This document shows, one piece after another, positions 59,590 through 64,000 of a stretch of DNA of 64,000 bases; positions within the stretch are counted from its first letter, which is position 1, and each line of letters opens with the position of its first letter. The stretch is taken from positions 62,001 to 126,000 of the forward strand of contig CAWBRV010000008.1 in NCBI GenBank assembly GCA_963791225.1, written 5' to 3'. The translations under genes were made by a program, and so were the position numbers. The stretch comes from PALSA-612 sp963791225 (GTDB taxonomy: Bacteria; Actinomycetota; Thermoleophilia; Gaiellales; Gaiellaceae). The notes beneath the pieces are model-generated. The model had not been told where the DNA came from. It saw only the letters and a program-made list of their open reading frames with translations, and searched no databases.

Positions 59590-60348
59590 GTGGCTGAGGC
59601 GCAGCAAAGCATGCCGGTGCCAGGTCGCACGCCGTTTCTCGTGCTGCCCGCACTCGACGTGCTCGACGGGCGCTGCGTGCGACTGGCGGGCGGCGATCCC
59701 GCTCGCGTGACGATCGAAGGCGGCGACCCACGCGAGGCGGCCCGCCGGTTCACCGGCGAGGGAGCCGGGTTCCTGCACCTCGTCGACCTCGACGGCGCGT
59801 TCTCCGGCACGCCCACACCCGGGCTCGTCGAGTCGGTCGTGGCCGCCGGCGGCGGTGCGCCCGTCCAGGTCGGTGGCGGCTACCGGACAATCGAGGCGAT
59901 CGAGGGAGCGCTGGCCGCAGGAGCTGCGCGCGTGATGGTCGGCACGGCGGCGCTCTCGCCCGATTTCCTCGCGGGCGCGGCGCCGCGACTCGGCGGGCGT
60001 CTCGTCGTCGCCGTCGACGCGCGCGAGGGCCTCGTCGTCGCCGAGGGGTGGGCGCGCTCGTCGTCGGTGCCCGCAAGCGATCTCGCACGCGCCTGCGCGG
60101 AGGCGGGAGTGAAGCGCCTGCTCGTGACGAGCGCAACCCGCGACGGCTCCCTGGCCGGGCCCGACCTCGCGCTGCTCGTGAGCGTGATGGACGCGTCCGG
60201 GCTTCCCGTCCTCGCCGCGGGCGGCATCGCGTCGCTCGGCGACCTGGAGCGGCTCCGCGACGCCGGTTGCGAGGGGGCCGTCCTCGGAAGCGCCCTCTGG
60301 AGCGGACGGGTGCGCCTCGCCGACGCGCTTCGGCTCGCCCCCGCTTGA
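59590..60348 (+). CDS. hisA: HisA isomerase (possible bifunctional PriA)
   Basis: 252-residue TIM barrel: FLVLPALDVLDGRCVRLAGGDPARV (first catalytic Asp), FLHLVDLDGAFSG, VQVGGGYRTIEAIEGALAAGAARVMVGTAAL, VAVDAREGLVVAEGW (second catalytic Asp) and AAGGIASLGDLERL. Isomerises ProFAR in histidine synthesis. It is the only his gene on the plus strand and heads the trp genes; in actinobacteria PriA does both HisA and TrpF jobs, and no trpF is seen here. GTG start, leaderless. Confidence 0.92.
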   Translation: MAEAQQSMPVPGRTPFLVLPALDVLDGRCVRLAGGDPARVTIEGGDPREAARRFTGEGAGFLHLVDLDGAFSGTPTPGLVESVVAAGGGAPVQVGGGYRTIEAIEGALAAGAARVMVGTAALSPDFLAGAAPRLGGRLVVAVDAREGLVVAEGWARSSSVPASDLARACAEAGVKRLLVTSATRDGSLAGPDLALLVSVMDASGLPVLAAGGIASLGDLERLRDAGCEGAVLGSALWSGRVRLADALRLAPA

Positions 60349-60374
60349 CGCCCGGCGCGAACCTCCTTTACCCT
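60345..60374 (+). promoter_or_regulatory. Promoter of the trp leader and operon
   Basis: TTGACG (60345-60350, overlapping the hisA stop), 18 nt, TACCCT (60369-60374), 8 nt to the trpL ATG. Nearly identical to the pheL promoter. Confidence 0.55.
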
Positions 60375-60382
60375 GGACCGCG

Positions 60383-60445
60383 ATGACCTTCCCGACCACG
60401 TTCTGGGCCTGGTGGCGCCGCGAGCGTGGCGGGAGCGTCGCCTGA
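60383..60445 (+). CDS. trpL: Tryptophan operon leader peptide
   Basis: 20 codons beginning MTFPTTFWAWWRRERGG and ending TGA. Three Trp at positions 8, 10 and 11 in a 20-residue peptide, a promoter 8 nt upstream, and an intrinsic terminator before trpE make this a classical attenuator. Directly after the Trp codons, GCGAGCG-T-GGCGGG can pair with CCCGTCC-CGCTCGC (60458-60471), a likely segment 1:2 pairing. Confidence 0.82.
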   Translation: MTFPTTFWAWWRRERGGSVA

Positions 60446-60472
60446 GCCGACCTCGATCCCGTCCCGCTCGCC

Positions 60473-60500
60473 AGACCTTCCAGCCGGAAGGTCTTTTCGT
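60473..60500 (+). terminator. trp attenuator terminator
   Basis: AGACCTTCC, loop AGCC, GGAAGGTCT, then TTTCGTTT. A 9-bp stem ending 10 nt before the trpE ATG. Confidence 0.8.
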
Positions 60501-60509
60501 TTGGAGGAC

Positions 60510-61735
60510 ATGAACGCGACCGCCCGCATCCCGACCGATCTCGTCACCCCGCTCGGGGCCTACCTCCGCCTGCGCCAGCTCGGGAGCGCGAGCTTCCTGC
60601 TCGAGTCGGTCGAGCAGGGGCGGCTCGGCCGGTACTCGTTCGTCGGCTGCGGCTCCCGGCTCGTGTCCTTCGACGAGGCCGAGCGGGAGGCGGCGCCCGT
60701 GGTCGGCTACCTGGGCTACGACTACGTCGCGACGCTCGAGCCGACCGTGCCGCTGCCCACCGAGCGCCCCGACCTGCCGGAGAGCCGCTTCGTCGTCGCC
60801 GACGTGCTCGTGCGAATCGACCACGTGTCGAGCGTCGCCGAGGTGCTCGCGGGAGACCCGGCAAAGATCGCCGCCGCACTCGCGGAGCACGCTGACGAGC
60901 CCGCCGCATGCCCCCTGCCGGTCCGTCCGACGGAGCGGTCGCCCGACCGCGCGGAGCACGAGCGACGCGTGCAGCGCGCGAAGGAGCACATCGTCGCCGG
61001 CGACGCGTTTCAGATCGTCCTCTCCCAGCGGGCTGTGCGCCGGACCGATGCGTCGGCGGTCGCGCTCTACCGCGCCCTGCGGCGGATCAACCCGTCGCCG
61101 TACCTGTTTCTGCTCGAGCTCGGCGACGTCAGCCTCGTCGGCTCGTCGCCGGAGACGCACGTGAAGCTCGTCGGCGGTCGCGCCAGCCTGAACCCGATCG
61201 CGGGCACCGTCGCCGCCGGCGAGGGCGCCGAGGCGAGCCTGCTCGCGTCCGAGAAGGACCGGGCCGAGCACGTCATGCTCGTCGACCTCGGTCGCAACGA
61301 CCTCTCCCGCGTCTGCCGCCCGGGCACGGTGCGTGTCGAGCGGTTCCTCGAGCCGGAGCACTACTCGCACGTCGTCCACCTCGTCTCGGAGGTAGCGGGC
61401 GAGATCCAGCCGGAGCGGACCGCGTTCGACCTGCTGCGCGCGACGTTTCCCGCCGGCACCGTGTCCGGCGCACCTAAGGTGCGGGCGATGCAGATCATCT
61501 CCGAGCTCGAGGGCTACGGACGCGGAACATATGCGGGCGTGGTCGGCTACGCGCTCCCCGACGGCGACCTCGACACGTGCATCGCGATCCGCACGCTCGT
61601 GCTCCGCGACGGCGTCGCGTACCTGCAGGCGGGCGGGGGCGTCGTGGCCGATTCGAACCCGGCCGCGGAGCACCAGGAGTGCCTGGACAAGCTGGCGGCG
61701 ATCGAGGCTGCGATCGACCTCGCGGAGAGCGGCGG

Positions 61736-61739
<4 letters not shown>
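60510..61739 (+). CDS. trpE: Anthranilate synthase component I
   Basis: Chorismate to anthranilate, first step to tryptophan. 409 residues, shorter than the usual 480-520, mainly in the N-terminal half. Trp-binding LLESVEQGRLGRYSFVG is kept. Catalytic part: GDAFQIVLSQR, INPSPYLFLLE, LVGSSPETHVKL, PIAGTVAAGE, DLGRNDLSRV, ATFPAGTVSGAPKVRAMQII and AGGGVVADS. TTGGAGGAC SD. ATGA overlap with trpG. Confidence 0.96.
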
Positions 61740-62292
<553 letters not shown>

Positions 62293-62296
<4 letters not shown>

Positions 62297-63318
62297 TCCA
62301 GGCGACCCTCAACCGCGTGCTGGACGGCCACGACCTGACGCGCGACGAGGCGTGCGAGGCGATGGGGTCGATCATGCGCGGCGAGGCGACGGAGGCGCAG
62401 ATCGCGGGCTTCCTCGTGGCGCTCCGGGCCAAGGGCGAGACGGCCGACGAGATCACCGGCTGCGCCGACGCGATGCGCGCCCACGTGCTCCCTGTCCACC
62501 CCCGGCGGCGCGACCTCGTGGACACGGCCGGAACGGGCGGCGACGGTGCGCAGACCCTGAACATCTCGACGGCGGCTGCACTCGTCGCGGCGACCGCGGG
62601 AGCCGGCGTCGCGAAGCACGGCAACCGCGCCGTCTCCTCCGCCTCCGGATCAGCGGACGTCCTCGAGGCGCTCGGCTTCGAGCTCGAGCTGCCGGCAGAG
62701 CGAATCGCGCAGTCGATCGACGAGCTCGGCTTCGGCTTCCTCTTCGCGCCCGCTCACCACCCCGCGATGCGCCACGCTGCCGCCGTGCGGCGCGAGCTTG
62801 CGACGCGGACGGTGTTCAACGTGCTGGGGCCGCTGACGAACCCGGCCGGAGCCCGCGCGCAGATCGTCGGCGTGTACGCGCCGGGCCTCGTACGGACGAT
62901 CGCCGACGTGCTGACCCAGCTCGGCGCGGAGCGCGCCTTCGTCGTGCACGGGGCCGACGGAATCGACGAGCTGTCGCCGTGCGGCCCGAACCAGGTCGCG
63001 GAGGTCGTGGACGGCGCGGTTCACGAGCGGACGGTCGACCCGCAGGAGCTGGGAGTGGAGCGCTGCGATCCCGGCGAGCTCCGCGGCGGATCGCCGGCCG
63101 AGAACGCGCAGGCGATCCGCGATGTCTTCGCGGGCGCGAAAGGAGCACGCCGCGAGGCGATCGTGCTCAACGCCGCCGGAGCCATCGCCGCAGCCGGACA
63201 CGCGGACGACCTCCGCGAGGGGCTCAAGCTCGCACGGAGCGCCGTCGACTCGGGCGCCGTCACGGAACGGCTCGACCAGCTGGTCGCGTTCTCGCGTGCC
63301 GAGGAGGTACGCGCATGA
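62293..63318 (+). CDS. trpD: Anthranilate phosphoribosyltransferase
   Basis: 341 residues: helical N-terminus LNRVLDGHDLTRDEACEAMGSIMRGEATEAQIAGFL, PRPP-binding DTAGTGGDGAQTLNIST, KHGNRAVSSASGSADVLEALG and the Mg/anthranilate region FLFAPAHHPAMRHAAAVRREL, FNVLGPLTNPA. Followed by a 187-bp gap containing a dispersed repeat before trpC. Confidence 0.96.
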
Positions 63319-63345
63319 CCCGGGACATCGGAGCCGTGTCCGCCG

Positions 63346-63477
63346 ACCTTGGCCCGAGAAGAATCGCCACAGAATCGGCACAGACAGGGCACAGGTCGGT
63401 CGGTATCGTCATTGGCGTGGGCGGCGGGACGACGCCCCGCCCTTATCGGGTGGGGGCCGAAACGGCCTCGGCCGGTT
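63346..63477. repeat. Dispersed intergenic repeat, copy B (inverted)
   Basis: Matches 4751-4866 on the opposite strand: shared GGCGGGGCGTCGTCCCGCC palindrome core, ACGATACCG, and TGCCGATTC/GCGATTC repeats in the same order. It interrupts an operon whose other genes overlap, so it looks inserted. Confidence 0.65.
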
Positions 63478-63505
63478 TCGGCCTGGCTGGAAGGATCACG
63501 CACTG

Positions 63506-64000
63506 ATGGGACGGTTTCGTGATGCGCTCGCGGCGCCGGGATTGGCGGCGATTGCGGAGGTCAAGCGGCGGTCGCCCTCCGCCGGAGACCTCCGGCCGGA
63601 CGCGGATCCCGCTCGGCTGGCCGCGTCGTTCGAGCGGGCCGGCGCAGCGGCAGTCTCGATCCTCGTCGACGAGCGTTTCGCAGGTACGACGGACGACCTG
63701 CGCGCGGCGCGCGGCGCGGTCCGCCTGCCGCTGCTGGCCAAGGGATTCTTCACGGACGAAGCGGAGCTCGACGAGCTGAAGGGGGCCGGCGCCGACGCGG
63801 CGCTGCTCATCCTGCGCGACCTCGACGACCGGCGGGCCGCCGCCCTCATGGCCCACGCCGCGACGATCGGCCTCGACACGCTCGTCGAGGCGCACGACGA
63901 AGCGGAGCTCGACCGTGCAGCGGCCCTCGGCGCCGACCCGATCGGAGTCAACGCCCGCGACCTGTCCACGTTTGCGATCGACCGCAGCGCGCAGCTCGCC
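63506..64000 (+). CDS. trpC: Indole-3-glycerol phosphate synthase (5' part)
   Basis: First 165 codons; the gene continues past the window. TIM barrel with IAEVKRRSPSAGDLRPDADPARLAASFERAGAAAVSILVDERFAGT, LLAKGFFTDEAELDELKGAGADAALLI, GLDTLVEAHDEAELDRAAALGADPIGVNARDL. The EVKRRSPS lysine and the VEAHDEAE glutamate are catalytic. N-terminus is shorter than usual (starts GRFRDALAAPGLAAIAEV). Confidence 0.94.
   Translation, partial: MGRFRDALAAPGLAAIAEVKRRSPSAGDLRPDADPARLAASFERAGAAAVSILVDERFAGTTDDLRAARGAVRLPLLAKGFFTDEAELDELKGAGADAALLILRDLDDRRAAALMAHAATIGLDTLVEAHDEAELDRAAALGADPIGVNARDLSTFAIDRSAQLA

Overview
High-GC (roughly 70 percent) chromosomal DNA dense with start-stop overlapping genes. Codon use, GTG and TTG starts, an ANTAR response regulator, a PdtaS-like kinase, an APS-type CysH and a his/trp cluster led by HisA point to Actinomycetota. 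A deep lineage such as Thermoleophilia (Gaiellales or Solirubrobacterales) is my best guess, but no rRNA or marker gene here settles it. Almost every gene is core metabolism. No phage, transposase, CRISPR array, tRNA or rRNA was seen.

Layout. 1-4.7 kb (minus): a pentose-phosphate operon tkt-tal-gnd with a small secreted protein. 5-9 kb (plus): an ABC-F ATPase, an M20 peptidase and an unknown TIM-barrel-like protein. 9.1-14.1 kb: an ANTAR response regulator and a PdtaS-like histidine kinase separated by NUDIX, YCII, VOC and tandem-HxlR genes, then membrane proteins and a PRC-barrel-like protein. 14.1-25.2 kb: glnA, a transporter operon (ABC ATPase, permease, GNAT, MFS), an S1C protease and gltB. 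25.4-39.4 kb (plus): a branched-chain leader peptide, leuA, a LeuB-like protein, ilvB, ilvN, ilvC, hom, thrC, thrB, a rhodanese, ilvD and ppc. 40-45.8 kb: amtB, USP, SRPBCC, a collagen-like protein and proA-proB. 45.9-50 kb: sulfate/siroheme operon (sulfite reductase, cysH, unknown, sirohydrochlorin synthesis, cobA). 50-53.5 kb: an AlaC-type aminotransferase, leuB, a phe leader peptide, pheA and chorismate mutase. 53.5-64 kb: divergent his (minus: yerC-hisG-hisD-hisCB-hisH-hisF-hisIE) and hisA-trpL-trpE-trpG-trpD-trpC (plus) units around one perfect palindrome.

Regulation is the most interesting layer. Many promoters place a TANNNT -10 only 6-9 nt before the start codon, so leaderless mRNAs look common. 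Three small leader peptides rich in the end product (BCAA, Phe, Trp) precede leuA, pheA and trpE. glnA and amtB each carry an intrinsic terminator, with a competing hairpin, between promoter and start codon, which suggests riboregulated nitrogen genes. The two divergent leaderless his and hisA-trp transcripts appear to start from a single palindromic -10 element next to a TrpR/YerC-family repressor gene.

Other points: a HisC-HisB fusion, a LeuB-like pseudoenzyme between leuA and ilvB, at least three families of dispersed intergenic repeats, and several single-base frameshifts (GNAT, gltB, ilvB, the AlaC-type aminotransferase, leuB), mostly in short G/C runs, that look more like sequence errors than gene decay.
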